A program made the translations under genes and the position numbers. A DNA stretch of 46,214 nt. Source: Campylobacter sp. (GTDB lineage: Bacteria; Campylobacterota; Campylobacteria; Campylobacterales; Campylobacteraceae). This document shows, in pieces, positions 17,775 through 26,217 of this stretch. The stretch spans positions 2,355-48,568 of the forward strand of contig NZ_JAUMZG010000007.1 in the NCBI RefSeq assembly GCF_030528245.1, in the 5' to 3' direction. A model generated the notes under the pieces. The model was not told the origin of the DNA. It made no database searches and was given only the letters and a program-made list of their open reading frames with translations. Position 1 is the stretch's first letter. The number at the start of each line of letters is the position of its first letter.

Positions 17775-18553
17775 TGCGCGAGAATTTAAATTTGAGTAGC
17801 AAAATTTATCACTACTCCCTTCTGTTTTTGGTGTTTTGTTTTTTGGTTTTGCCGATTTTGGCTACCTTTTTATACTCCATCTCCACCTCTTGGGGCGCCT
17901 CCATCATGCCCGATGGCCTGACGCTAAAATGGTACGCCCAGCTTTTCAGTGATGAGAGATTTTTGAATGCTTTAGGGCGCTCGCTTTTTGTGTGCTTTGG
18001 GGCGATTTTTTTAACCCTCTTTTCTGTTTTTCCTCTGGTTTTTGCGGTAAATTACTACTTTCCTCGCTTTAAAAATTTCGCCAATTTTTGCATCATCATC
18101 CCCTTCGCCATACCCGCCGTTGTGAGCTGCGTTGGGATTTTGCAGCTTTATTCTGAGGATTTGGGTGGCACGGCCACCTTGCTCATTTTCACCTATTTCA
18201 CCATCGCCCTACCCTTCATTTACAGAGCCCTAGATAACGCCATCCTAAGCGTCAAGCTTGAGGAACTCATAGGCTCTAACGCCATGCTAGGCGGGCATTT
18301 GCTAGGCGCCATTTTCAAGCTCATCCTCCCCCAACTCAAAAAGGGCATTTTGGTGGCGGTCTTTTTGAGCTTTTCCTTCTTGATGGGAGAATTTTTATAC
18401 GCCAATATCCTAGCAGGCAGCGCCTATGAAACCCTGCAGGTTTATCTTTACAACATCAGGGGACAAAGTGGACACTATTCTAGCGCCATCGTCATCGTTT
18501 ATTTTGCCCTCATTTTTATCGCAACCTTTCTCGCAAGCCTCATCAAGGAGTAA
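17771..18553 (+). CDS. ABC transporter permease 2, phosphate-starvation operon
   Basis: A 260-residue second permease with several hydrophobic segments and the EAA-like loop at LEELIGSNAMLGGHLLGAIF near residue 160, followed by KLILPQLKKGILVAVFLSF. It should pair with the upstream permease as a heterodimeric channel. The start overlaps the previous stop (ATGA), and the stop lies two bases before the ATPase gene. It corresponds to C. jejuni Cj0731. Confidence 0.85.
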   Translation: MMRENLNLSSKIYHYSLLFLVFCFLVLPILATFLYSISTSWGASIMPDGLTLKWYAQLFSDERFLNALGRSLFVCFGAIFLTLFSVFPLVFAVNYYFPRFKNFANFCIIIPFAIPAVVSCVGILQLYSEDLGGTATLLIFTYFTIALPFIYRALDNAILSVKLEELIGSNAMLGGHLLGAIFKLILPQLKKGILVAVFLSFSFLMGEFLYANILAGSAYETLQVYLYNIRGQSGHYSSAIVIVYFALIFIATFLASLIKE

Positions 18554-18555
18554 AA

Positions 18556-19545
18556 ATGGCTTATCTTAAGATTAAAAATTTCAAAAAATCCTACAACGAC
18601 AAGGTTGTTTTCAAAGACATCAATTTCACCGCCAAAAAGGGCGAATTTCTCACCCTGCTAGGACCATCTGGCTGCGGGAAATCCACCCTTTTAAGGTGCA
18701 TTTCAGGTCTTAGCTCTGTGGATGGGGGTAAAATTTTCTTAAACGACAAGGATCTCACCAAGCTCACTCCGCAAAAACGAAACATCGGCATGGTTTTTCA
18801 AAACTACGCCCTTTTCCCCAACCTTTCAGTCTTTGAAAATGTGGCCTTTGGACTGAAGATCAAAAAAGTGGACAAAAAGGACATGAAAAAAAGGGTGGAA
18901 AAAATGCTCAAGTTGGTCGAGCTTGAAAACCACGCGAACTCCTACCCGCACAGGCTTTCAGGGGGGCAGATGCAGAGGGTGGCTTTGGCAAGATCGCTCG
19001 TAACCAAGCCCGATTTGCTTTTGCTTGATGAGCCGCTTTCGGCGCTGGATGCGAAGATCCGCAAGCATTTGCGGGTGCAGATTAAGGAAATTCAAAAAGA
19101 ACTTCATCTCACGACCATTTTTGTAACGCACGATCAGGAGGAGGCTTTGGAGCTTTCGGATCGGATCATTTTGATGAATGAGGGGCAAATTGTGCAAAAT
19201 TCTTGCGCCAATGAGCTTTATTTGCTGCCAAACTCGCACTTTGTCGCAAGTTTCATCGGCAACTACAACATCCTAAGCCCTAAGGATTTGGATGACTTGA
19301 ATTTAACACACAGCTTTGAAAGCGATGTGGCCCTAAGGCCTGAAACCATAGAAATTTCCAGCGAGGGGCTTGGGGGCAGGATCAAAGAAAAAAGCCTGCT
19401 TGGCAACATCATCCGCTATAAGGTCAAGGTGAAAAATTTGGAGCTGCGGGTGGATACTTTAAATTTTAGCACGCACAGTAGTTTTGAGGTGGGGGATGAA
19501 ATCGCGCTTAAAATTGACTTGAAATTTGCCAAAGAATTAAAATGA
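18556..19545 (+). CDS. ABC transporter ATP-binding protein, phosphate-starvation operon
   Basis: A 329-residue ATPase with Walker A GPSGCGKST at about 36-44, the Q-loop in FQNYALFPNLSVFENV, signature LSGGQMQRVALARSL and Walker B LLLLDEPLSALD, then the switch His in FVTHDQEEAL. The C-terminal 90 residues form a TOBE-like regulatory domain, as in PotA/FbpC/PhnT-type proteins. It energises the two upstream permeases. It corresponds to C. jejuni Cj0732. Generic annotation as an iron or polyamine ATPase is possible, but context favours a phosphorus compound. Confidence 0.88.
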   Translation: MAYLKIKNFKKSYNDKVVFKDINFTAKKGEFLTLLGPSGCGKSTLLRCISGLSSVDGGKIFLNDKDLTKLTPQKRNIGMVFQNYALFPNLSVFENVAFGLKIKKVDKKDMKKRVEKMLKLVELENHANSYPHRLSGGQMQRVALARSLVTKPDLLLLDEPLSALDAKIRKHLRVQIKEIQKELHLTTIFVTHDQEEALELSDRIILMNEGQIVQNSCANELYLLPNSHFVASFIGNYNILSPKDLDDLNLTHSFESDVALRPETIEISSEGLGGRIKEKSLLGNIIRYKVKVKNLELRVDTLNFSTHSSFEVGDEIALKIDLKFAKELK

Positions 19546-20186
19546 AGCTTGTTTTGTTTGATTTGGACGAGACGCTGATTGAGGGCGATAGCGTGAAGCT
19601 TTGGCTGGAATTTTGCGTGAGGGAGGGTGCGCTGGATGAGGGCTTTTTGAAAAAGGCGGAATTTTATCAAAGGCAATACCACGCAAACAGTCTTGATATG
19701 GATGAATTTATGAGCTTTTTTCTCCAAAGTGTCAAAAATTCTAGCGTGGAGGAAATCAAAAGCAGGGCCGATACCTTCGTCAAAACCCAAATCAAGCCCT
19801 ATCCTAAGGCTCTTTCTCTGCTATCTAGCCTCCAAAATCACAGACGTATCATCGTTTCTGCGACGGCGGATTTTTTGGTGGAGAGGATTGCAAAAATGTT
19901 TGGGATTGAAGAAAGCATCGCGATACAAACCGAGCGTATCGATGGTAAATTTAGCGGCAGGAGCTTGGGGATCCATAGCTTCAGGGAGGGGAAGGTGCGA
20001 AGGCTGAGACAGTATTTGGGAGAGGAGTACGAAAAATGGATGGAGAATTCTACCTTTTATAGTGATTCGATCAACGACCTAGCCCTGCTTTGTGAGGTCA
20101 AAGAGCCCATCGTCTGCAACGGCGATGCGCAACTTTTAGGCATTGCCAAGGAACGCGGATGGCGCTGTGTTGATTTTCGTGATTGA
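19542..20186 (+). CDS. HAD-IB family phosphatase
   Basis: A 214-residue cytoplasmic HAD phosphatase of the phosphoserine-phosphatase-like subgroup. The nucleophile motif DLDETL is at residues 7-12, the second motif VSATAD is in the middle, and YSDSINDLALL supplies motif IV acidic residues. It overlaps the ATPase stop (ATGA) and ends the operon. As the only cytoplasmic phosphatase in a pho-box operon, it may release phosphate from the imported ester; this is inference. It corresponds to C. jejuni Cj0733. Confidence 0.85.
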   Translation: MKLVLFDLDETLIEGDSVKLWLEFCVREGALDEGFLKKAEFYQRQYHANSLDMDEFMSFFLQSVKNSSVEEIKSRADTFVKTQIKPYPKALSLLSSLQNHRRIIVSATADFLVERIAKMFGIEESIAIQTERIDGKFSGRSLGIHSFREGKVRRLRQYLGEEYEKWMENSTFYSDSINDLALLCEVKEPIVCNGDAQLLGIAKERGWRCVDFRD

Positions 20187-20198
20187 TTCTCGCGAGAA
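20187..20198. repeat. Perfect 12-bp palindrome at the convergent junction
   Basis: TTCTCGCGAGAA begins at the base after the HAD stop codon and lies in the 26-base gap before the convergent cca-type gene. There is no loop and no T run, so it is not a classic terminator. It might be a protein site or chance. Confidence 0.5.
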
Positions 20199-20212
20199 CT
20201 GGCCTTGATGGC

Positions 20213-21355
20213 TTAAATTTGCGCCCCCTTATCGGCACTTTGGACCGAACCCACTTCTTGTAGGTATTTTTTAAATTCCAAATTTCTAGCCTCTTTGAGC
20301 TTTAATCCTAGCGCTTTGCCCGCAAAACCCTGCCTGATGAGGGCATCGGCCTTGATCTTGCTTTGAAATTTTCGCGTGTGAATCTTAAGTCTCTTAGCCT
20401 GTGAAATGCGCGCGGCACTATAGCATCCAAGCCATGATTTTATGGGCATATCAAGGCCGATCTTCAAAAGCTCCAAATCGCTGGGATCCTCCCTAAAAAA
20501 AGGCTGATTGACCTTTGTAAGCAGGCTTTTTTTAAGGCGTGTTTTTTGGAAAAATGCGCTGGGATCAAGCCCAAAATAATTCAAATAAAGATACAAAAAC
20601 AAGGCCTCATCTTTGACAAATCGCCTCGCCCCCTCAAGCAAAGAAAAAAAGCCCTCATCCTCAAAACTCACGCCAAAAAGCCTCCGCTCAAGCCCAAGCT
20701 CTTGCAGTGCCTTGTAGGCGAGGGCTAAATTTTCTCCTGAAAAAAATTTATAAAGCTCAGCATTGATCCTCTCCGCGCTCAAATCGCTCACATCCATACA
20801 GGACATGAGCTGCTTAGTCTGGGGCGCGATTGAAAAGGCAAAGCGCGCGATGAAATTCAGCGCTCGCAAAACCCTCAGACTGTCCTCCTTGAAGCTCTGC
20901 GGGTCGATGTGGCGGAGAATTTTATTTTGCAAATCCTCTCTCCCACCGTAAAAATCCAAAAAAGAAAGATCGAAAAGATTTATCATCAGGGCATTGCAGG
21001 TAAAATCCCGCCTCCTAGCTCCCAGCCTCTCATCATCACAAAGCCTCAGCTCAAAGCCTCTGTGGCCGTGGGCGATCTTGCTCTCAGTCCTAGCAAGAGC
21101 TAGGTCGTAGTTTTGAAATTTATAAACCCAAAAACTCTTTCCAAAGCCCTTAGCTCCAAGCTTTTGCATGATGCTCTCAAATCGCTTTGGCTCAAGATCG
21201 TAAATTTCAATGTCAAAATCCCTAAGCTCAAGTCCCAAAAGCAGGTCCCTGACGCTACCGCCCACCAAATACGCCCTGCGCGTGAAGGGTCTTAGAAAAT
21301 CGGCAATGAAGCGGAATTTGGGGTTATTTTTTAAGCTTGTCTTCAAGTTTTGCAA
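20213..21355 (-). CDS. cca: CCA-adding tRNA nucleotidyltransferase / poly(A) polymerase family
   Basis: A class II nucleotidyltransferase of 380 residues: YLVGGSVRDLLLG near residue 30, the catalytic DFDIEIYD with two Asp about 13 residues later, RRRDFTCNAL near 125, and SLRVLRALNFIARFAF near 170. It probably adds or repairs the 3' CCA of tRNAs. No ATG fits; the TTG at 21355 overlaps the upstream gene by 32 bases, and a second in-frame TTG follows at 21346. The start is therefore uncertain. Convergent with the HAD gene. Confidence 0.82.
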   Translation of the reverse strand: MQNLKTSLKNNPKFRFIADFLRPFTRRAYLVGGSVRDLLLGLELRDFDIEIYDLEPKRFESIMQKLGAKGFGKSFWVYKFQNYDLALARTESKIAHGHRGFELRLCDDERLGARRRDFTCNALMINLFDLSFLDFYGGREDLQNKILRHIDPQSFKEDSLRVLRALNFIARFAFSIAPQTKQLMSCMDVSDLSAERINAELYKFFSGENLALAYKALQELGLERRLFGVSFEDEGFFSLLEGARRFVKDEALFLYLYLNYFGLDPSAFFQKTRLKKSLLTKVNQPFFREDPSDLELLKIGLDMPIKSWLGCYSAARISQAKRLKIHTRKFQSKIKADALIRQGFAGKALGLKLKEARNLEFKKYLQEVGSVQSADKGAQI

Positions 21356-21734
21356 GCAAAAACTCTAAAAAGGTGATGGTGAGCTCCAGACGCTGCTCTA
21401 GGTCTCCATCTTTTGCCGCATTCAGTCCCTCAAAAAGCACCAAAATCCTCTCCTTGAGGTTGGCTAGAAAAATTTCCTCGCCCTGACCCTTGGCGGGCTC
21501 ACTTGGCAGAGGCTCCTCGGGCTGGGCCACATCGCTGGCATAAATTTCTGGCTCTGCGTCCGCTTTTTGAACCCTCTCCTCAGGCTCCTGCGCCGCATTT
21601 TGCGCCGCCTCCTCCACAGCAGGAGCGCTTTCTTGCTCTGCTTTTACAGGCTCGCTCAAGGTCCCATTTTGCTTTTTTTCAATCTCAAAGCTCACCTCAT
21701 CGATGGCTTTTTTTGCCAAATCCTCTAAATTCAT
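21324..21734 (-). CDS. Conserved hypothetical acidic protein, Ala/Glu-rich middle
   Basis: A 136-residue protein starting MNLEDLAKKAIDEV at ATG 21734, overlapping the upstream stop (ATGA). The central third is rich in Ala, Glu and Pro and probably disordered. The last 45 residues (FLANLKERILVLFEGLNAAK onward) look like two amphipathic helices ending in a basic LEDKLKK tail, possibly a coiled coil. No enzymatic motif is visible. It sits between a TPR-like protein and the CCA enzyme, as part of the run that follows ape1. Function unknown. Confidence 0.7.
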   Translation of the reverse strand: MNLEDLAKKAIDEVSFEIEKKQNGTLSEPVKAEQESAPAVEEAAQNAAQEPEERVQKADAEPEIYASDVAQPEEPLPSEPAKGQGEEIFLANLKERILVLFEGLNAAKDGDLEQRLELTITFLEFLLAKLEDKLKK

Positions 21735-21976
21735 ATCCTTATCAACCACCTTTTAAATTCATTAATCTCCCCCTCGCTTTTCATATCGAGAAAAAAATCA
21801 AACATTTGCAAATTCAAATCCTTATGCCGCGAACGCAAACCACTCAGTCGCCGCACCGCATCGATGGCGTTTTGATTGGTAGGATCCTTTTTGAGTATGT
21901 TTTTGTAAATCTCTAAAGCCTCAGTTTTTAGCCCCTGTGCCTCATAAATAGAGGCTTCGGTTATGGTATTTTTCAT
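21731..21976 (-). CDS. Small TPR-like protein
   Basis: An 81-residue protein starting MKNTITEASIYEAQGLKTEA. Residues 8-41 match a single tetratricopeptide-type helix pair (ASIYEAQGLKTEALEIYKNI, then LKKDPTNQNAIDAVRRL). AAGGACGAG precedes the double start codon; ATG 21976 is preferred over GTG 21979. It overlaps the next gene by 4 bases. It may be a protein-protein adaptor; no partner can be named. Confidence 0.7.
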   Translation of the reverse strand: MKNTITEASIYEAQGLKTEALEIYKNILKKDPTNQNAIDAVRRLSGLRSRHKDLNLQMFDFFLDMKSEGEINEFKRWLIRI

Positions 21977-22013
21977 CACTCGTCCTTAACGATGGCATTT
22001 TAACAAAAAGCGA

Positions 22014-22223
22014 TTAATTTTTCTCATTTTCCCCCAACAAGGATCTCAAAAATTCCTCCCTATCCTGCCCTGAAGGTGGGGTTTCATTTTCTTGAATTTT
22101 CTGCGCCTTAAGCGCCCTATTTTCTTCCTCAAAATAATAATAATCAAGCCCAAAAATCAAAGCGATGATAAGCAGTAATGGGATCAGAAAAACCACGCGT
22201 CTCCTTTCAGTTTTTGCGGCCAT
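22014..22223 (-). CDS. Small single-pass membrane protein downstream of ape1
   Basis: A 69-residue protein: basic N-terminus MAAKTERRR, one hydrophobic segment VVFLIPLLLIIALIFGLDYY, then a charged tail of about 40 residues. ATG 22223 lies inside the end of ape1 (17-base overlap). A GTG eight codons further in has AAGGAG four bases upstream and is an alternative start. The frame is open to 22253. Tight linkage with ape1 suggests cell-envelope work, but nothing in it is diagnostic. Confidence 0.6.
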   Translation of the reverse strand: MAAKTERRRVVFLIPLLLIIALIFGLDYYYFEEENRALKAQKIQENETPPSGQDREEFLRSLLGENEKN

Positions 22224-23355
22224 TTTCCTCAAAAATTTTTCTAAAATCCTCAAGCATCTTCTTCGCCATCAGCTCATAACCCTTAACGCTCAAATGCACA
22301 TCTTTTAAGGAGAGCTTTTTTTCTATCCAAAGCTCCTTTCCTCCGCTATTTTGCATGAATTCGTGCGTGTCAAAAAGCAGGGTTTTTTCCTCCCTTGCTA
22401 GCTCGTGCAAGGCCTCACGCACGGCGTTGAAATTAGCATTTTTCACCGTGGGGGGAGAAATGAGCAAAAAAACGGCATTTGGATTGTATTTTTTAAGCAT
22501 CCTGATCCAAATTTTAAAATTTTTCTTAAAGCTATTTTTGTCAAAAGCCTTAAAAAGCGCGTCATTTGTCCCGTAGGCAAGGATGATTAAGTCATTTTTA
22601 AGCAAGGCCAATTGCTTGCGGACAACCCCTTCGTTCCAATTTTTCCACAAGTCGCTGCGCGCCCCGTTTATCGCTACGGTGTCTAAAAAGATGTTGTTGC
22701 CCCTCGTTTCAGTGATGAAATAGCCCCCAAGCTCGGCGCCTTTTTGCAGGGCCTCAATGCGTATGGGAAAGGTGAATTCAAGCTCCTTATACGACCATTT
22801 GTTTGCAAGATGCGAGCGAAGCGCATAGCTTTTGCCCGCCGCATCCTGCACTTTGAAGGCATTTTGAGGGAGTGGGGATCTGAAAACGAAGCCGATTTTA
22901 AATTTTTTCTTTTCCAGTCTTGTGTCCAAATTTATCCAGCTCCCCCTCCCATCAGCCCTAGCGATAACGCCGCCCAGAGGGTAGCTCAAACCCTGCTCTT
23001 TGGTATTTTTGGAATTAAAAATTATAAAATTTTTATGATCGTATTTTAAATTGAGATTTTGCTGATATTTTGGCTGCAAGGGATACGCAAAGCCCACAGC
23101 ATTAGAGTGCAAAAGATAGTCCCGCACCACCCTTGGGAAAAAATCCGCCGCCATGTGAGAGTCCCCATAAATCCTTATGCTAAAATTTTTCTTTTCTTTA
23201 AATTTTTTCTCCAAGCCCCTCAAATCCTTCTTGTAGGCATAGTTTTTAAGGATGCTTTTTTGATTTTGCGCGAGAATTTTTTCCATCTCTTCATTGACAT
23301 TCGCGCCAAAAACGCAGGAGAAAAGAAGCAAAAGCCCGAAAAATTTAATTCCCAT
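22207..23355 (-). CDS. ape1: Peptidoglycan O-acetylesterase Ape1
   Basis: A 382-residue SGNH-family esterase with signal peptide MGIKFFGLLLLFSCVFG. Block I is GDSHMAADFF near residue 64, with the Ser nucleophile. An inserted beta-rich domain follows. Then come AYGTND (block III) and DVHLSVKGYELMA with the catalytic Asp-His pair near the C-terminus. This layout fits the Ape1 type, which removes O-acetyl groups from muramic acid so lytic transglycosylases can act. The ATG at 23355 overlaps patB by 11 bases and has AAGGA six bases upstream; the frame is open further but without signal-peptide logic. patA-patB-ape1 together strongly support the call. Confidence 0.85.
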   Translation of the reverse strand: MGIKFFGLLLLFSCVFGANVNEEMEKILAQNQKSILKNYAYKKDLRGLEKKFKEKKNFSIRIYGDSHMAADFFPRVVRDYLLHSNAVGFAYPLQPKYQQNLNLKYDHKNFIIFNSKNTKEQGLSYPLGGVIARADGRGSWINLDTRLEKKKFKIGFVFRSPLPQNAFKVQDAAGKSYALRSHLANKWSYKELEFTFPIRIEALQKGAELGGYFITETRGNNIFLDTVAINGARSDLWKNWNEGVVRKQLALLKNDLIILAYGTNDALFKAFDKNSFKKNFKIWIRMLKKYNPNAVFLLISPPTVKNANFNAVREALHELAREEKTLLFDTHEFMQNSGGKELWIEKKLSLKDVHLSVKGYELMAKKMLEDFRKIFEENGRKN

Positions 23356-24304
23356 CTTTGTCCTTGATTTTGATGTATTCCAAAAGCAGCTTTGACATCT
23401 CTTTTGCCCCGCTTGGGGTAAAATGCACCCCATCATCGCTTCGCACCTTGATGCTTTTGTTGTTTTCGTCTTGGATGTAGCTTGAAAAACGATCGTTTTT
23501 GCTGAAGAAAAGCTTAGTGTTGATAAAAATTTCTTGATTTTTTAGGATTTCATTGCTGTAAATTTGATTGAGAATGTTGACTTTTTTGTTCAAATCCTCC
23601 TTTTTCACGGGGGGGATTTCATACCACAAAACCTTGACTCCGCGCTTTTTGGCGATTTGGATGATTTCATCCACGCGTGCTGTGTAAATTTCAAGCCAAG
23701 AAGCGGAATTAAAACCATGATAAGCCCCGCCTTTTTTGATCGCCCAAGGGTCATTCACCCCCAGTAAAACGACCAAATATTTAAGATGAGGATTGCTTGC
23801 TAGGGTGCTATTGGTCGCCTTAGCCCAGTCAAAATAGGACTTGTAAGAAAGTCCCGTGTTTTGCTTACTCAAATCCACAGCCCTCAAGCCCAAATCCTTC
23901 AAATCCCTATTCAAAGCCACTGCCACGCCCTGCATCAGGGAATCGCCTATGAGCAAAAAGCCCTCCCCAGCCTCCACTTCAAGCTTGGTATTGTCGATAA
24001 ATTCCACCTCCATTTCAGCGCTTAAATTCTCATCCACCACAGCAGCCCCCACATCCTCGATGAGAGGCTGGCTTTCTTCTGCCCTTGCTTCATCTTGCTG
24101 GGGGATGATGCTTTCGTTACTCAGGATCATCCTGACCTGCTCGAGCTTGACCTTTAGGGCATTGGCTTCTTTGAGGACATCATTTTGTGGGTAAAAGGCA
24201 AAATGATATTTTTGCTCCAAATACGAACTGATGCTACGGTTCATCACAAGCACAACCAGCACAAAAACGACCATCAAAATAAAGAAAAATTTAACAATTT
24301 GCAT
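23345..24304 (-). CDS. patB: Peptidoglycan O-acetyltransferase PatB
   Basis: A 319-residue SGNH-family enzyme that moves acetyl groups onto peptidoglycan in the periplasm. An N-terminal anchor (VKFFFILMVVFVLVVLVM) is followed by a linker. Catalytic blocks are GDSLMQGVA near residue 122, LLGVNDPW, and DGVHFTPSGAKEM with the Asp-His pair. GDSLMQG is shared with Neisseria PatB and distinguishes it from the GDSH type downstream. ATG 24304 overlaps the patA stop (TGATG), so the two are coupled. Confidence 0.85.
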   Translation of the reverse strand: MQIVKFFFILMVVFVLVVLVMNRSISSYLEQKYHFAFYPQNDVLKEANALKVKLEQVRMILSNESIIPQQDEARAEESQPLIEDVGAAVVDENLSAEMEVEFIDNTKLEVEAGEGFLLIGDSLMQGVAVALNRDLKDLGLRAVDLSKQNTGLSYKSYFDWAKATNSTLASNPHLKYLVVLLGVNDPWAIKKGGAYHGFNSASWLEIYTARVDEIIQIAKKRGVKVLWYEIPPVKKEDLNKKVNILNQIYSNEILKNQEIFINTKLFFSKNDRFSSYIQDENNKSIKVRSDDGVHFTPSGAKEMSKLLLEYIKIKDKDGN

Positions 24305-25677
24305 CAAAAACTCGAGTAAATGAATTCAGGCATGCCGCTTGGCATGAAGGCAAAAACCAAGAGCAAAATGAAGGCGATGATGAAGGGCTTGAGTAAAAAG
24401 GGCGTGAGGGTCAAAATCCGCTCACAATAATCCTTAAAATTCACAAACAAAGGATAGATCAAAAAAAGCACCGCAAAGGCTACCAAAATGTAAATGTCCT
24501 TGTAGGCTACGCTTTGGTAGAAGTTATGATAGCAGGCTAGGAAGTATTCAAAAGCTGCGTCAAGCTCCTTATAATAAAAAAACACCCAAGCCAAACACAC
24601 AAAATGAAAGGTCAAAATTCTGGCCAAAAATGGGACTTTTTTGAGGCTAAAGGGACCCTTTGCGATGAGATGGATGAAGGATACCCCAAGCCCGTGCAAG
24701 AACCCCCAGATGAGAAAATTTATTGTGTTTCCGTGCCAGAGCCCTGAGAGCACGAAGGCGATGAGGATATTAAAATGCGTCCTTGCAAGCCCCTTTTTAC
24801 TACCCCCAAGGGGGATGTAAATGTAGTCTTTGATGAAGTTGGAGAGGCTGATGTGCCAGCGGGACCAAAATTCTTTTAAGTTGTGGGACAGATAAGGCAT
24901 GTTGAAATTGATGGGCAAAACAAAACCCAGCATCAGAGCAAAGGCGCTCACCAAATCCACATAGCCGCTAAAATCGCAATAAATTTGCACAGCGTAGGCG
25001 TAAATGGCGCTGAGCAGCTCGGCGAAATTGTAGGCGGTGGGGTTGTTGAGGATATTTTTGGCGTAAATTCCCAGATAATTGGCGATGAGAACCTTTTTGA
25101 TGATGCCAAAAATGAGGAGCACGATGATGAGATTGGCATGCTTGAATTCTCGTTTTTGATGCGCCTGGGCAAAGAAAAAATCACTGCGCATGATGGGACC
25201 TAGGAGGAGGGTCGGGAAAAAGGACAGGTAAAAAGCGAGGTTGAAAAAGCTCACCAAGCGATGCTGCTTATAAACGCCCACGAGATAGGTGATGGAGTTG
25301 AAAACATAAAAGCTAATGCCGATGGGAAAAATCAAATCAAAGTCCAAAAAATCAAGCCCAAACCAAACCAAAATCGCGTCCAAATCGCTCTTTATGCTGG
25401 AAAAATACTTAAAGACGCAAAGATTTAAGATCGCGAAGGCAAGACAGGTGAAAAAAATGTAGCGCTTGCGACGAACGAAGATCAAGAGGGCAAAATAATG
25501 GATGAAAAAGGTATAAACGAGCAGGATGAGGGAGAAATAGGGGTTGATTAGGGTGTAAATTCCGTAAGAAAAGGTCAAAATCAGGGCGTTTTGCACCCTG
25601 AAATTTTCCCTAAAAAGCCAGTAAATTGCAAAAAATGCAATCATCAAAACGCTAAATTCTAGGGAAAAATAAATCAT
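24304..25677 (-). CDS. patA: Peptidoglycan O-acetylation MBOAT protein PatA
   Basis: A 457-residue membrane-bound O-acyltransferase (MBOAT) that carries acetyl groups across the inner membrane for PatB. Multiple hydrophobic segments are evident. MBOAT signatures: FDLIFPIGISFYVFNSITYL, NMPYLSHNLKEFWSRWHISL, DYIYIPLGG, and SGLWHGNTINFLIWG with the conserved His. MBOATs of this type are also used for alginate, but the adjacent patB and ape1 settle the assignment. ATG 25677 was chosen with GGAG upstream; an in-frame GTG lies 9 bases earlier. Ferritin lies upstream on the same strand, 36 bases away. Confidence 0.87.
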   Translation of the reverse strand: MIYFSLEFSVLMIAFFAIYWLFRENFRVQNALILTFSYGIYTLINPYFSLILLVYTFFIHYFALLIFVRRKRYIFFTCLAFAILNLCVFKYFSSIKSDLDAILVWFGLDFLDFDLIFPIGISFYVFNSITYLVGVYKQHRLVSFFNLAFYLSFFPTLLLGPIMRSDFFFAQAHQKREFKHANLIIVLLIFGIIKKVLIANYLGIYAKNILNNPTAYNFAELLSAIYAYAVQIYCDFSGYVDLVSAFALMLGFVLPINFNMPYLSHNLKEFWSRWHISLSNFIKDYIYIPLGGSKKGLARTHFNILIAFVLSGLWHGNTINFLIWGFLHGLGVSFIHLIAKGPFSLKKVPFLARILTFHFVCLAWVFFYYKELDAAFEYFLACYHNFYQSVAYKDIYILVAFAVLFLIYPLFVNFKDYCERILTLTPFLLKPFIIAFILLLVFAFMPSGMPEFIYSSF

Positions 25678-25713
25678 CAACTCCACTTTTTATCGCCCCG
25701 AAATGGGACGGGA

Positions 25714-26217
25714 TTATTTTTTCCTGCTTGAGGCTAAATTTTTAATATACTCATCGGCCAGATAAAGGCCATTGCCGTTATTGCTGATGAGCTTGATTTT
25801 ATCCACTATGCCGCGAAAGAGTGCCTCCTCCTCATGCTGCTCGCTCACATACCACTGCAAAAACTGGAAAGTGGAATAGTCCTTATTCACCAGCATGTGC
25901 TCCACAAGCGCATTGATGGACTTAGTGATTTCCTGCTCGTGTTTGTAGGTTTTTTCAAAAACATCCAGCAGGGACGAAAAATTCTGCTCAGGCTGCTTCA
26001 CCTCCCTAAGCTCCACCTTAGAATCGGTCTCGTTGAGGTAGGTTATCAATCTCCTAGCGTGAGCGCTCTCCTCACTCGCATGCTCGAACAAAAACAAACC
26101 AGCCCCATCAAGGCTATTTTCATAGCACCAAGAACTCATGCTCAAATATAAATTCGCCGCGTACATTTCTTTGTTGATTTGCTCGTTGAGCAGTTTAACC
26201 ACTTCTTTTGAAAGCAT
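25714..26217 (-). CDS. cft: Non-haem ferritin
   Basis: A 167-residue iron-storage ferritin. All ferroxidase ligands of the bacterial FtnA type are in place: Glu17, Glu50, His53, Glu94 and Gln127, plus Glu126 and Glu130 for the third iron site. An AAGGAG ribosome-binding site precedes the ATG. It stores iron as a ferric core and limits oxidative stress. It is divergent from the Cj0977-type gene. The order ferritin-patA-patB-ape1 matches C. jejuni. I looked for a Fur box upstream and found only AT-rich sequence without a convincing match. Confidence 0.96.
   Translation of the reverse strand: MLSKEVVKLLNEQINKEMYAANLYLSMSSWCYENSLDGAGLFLFEHASEESAHARRLITYLNETDSKVELREVKQPEQNFSSLLDVFEKTYKHEQEITKSINALVEHMLVNKDYSTFQFLQWYVSEQHEEEALFRGIVDKIKLISNNGNGLYLADEYIKNLASSRKK

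Noticed and set aside
12821-19545. Iron(III) uptake operon
   Set aside because: No Fur-type site; an exact pho box and several phosphoesterase genes point to phosphorus.
21503-21916. Plus-strand open frame opposite the small hypotheticals
   Set aside because: It is antisense to two overlapping genes with ribosome-binding sites and coupled stops, and its translation is low-complexity without recognisable motifs.
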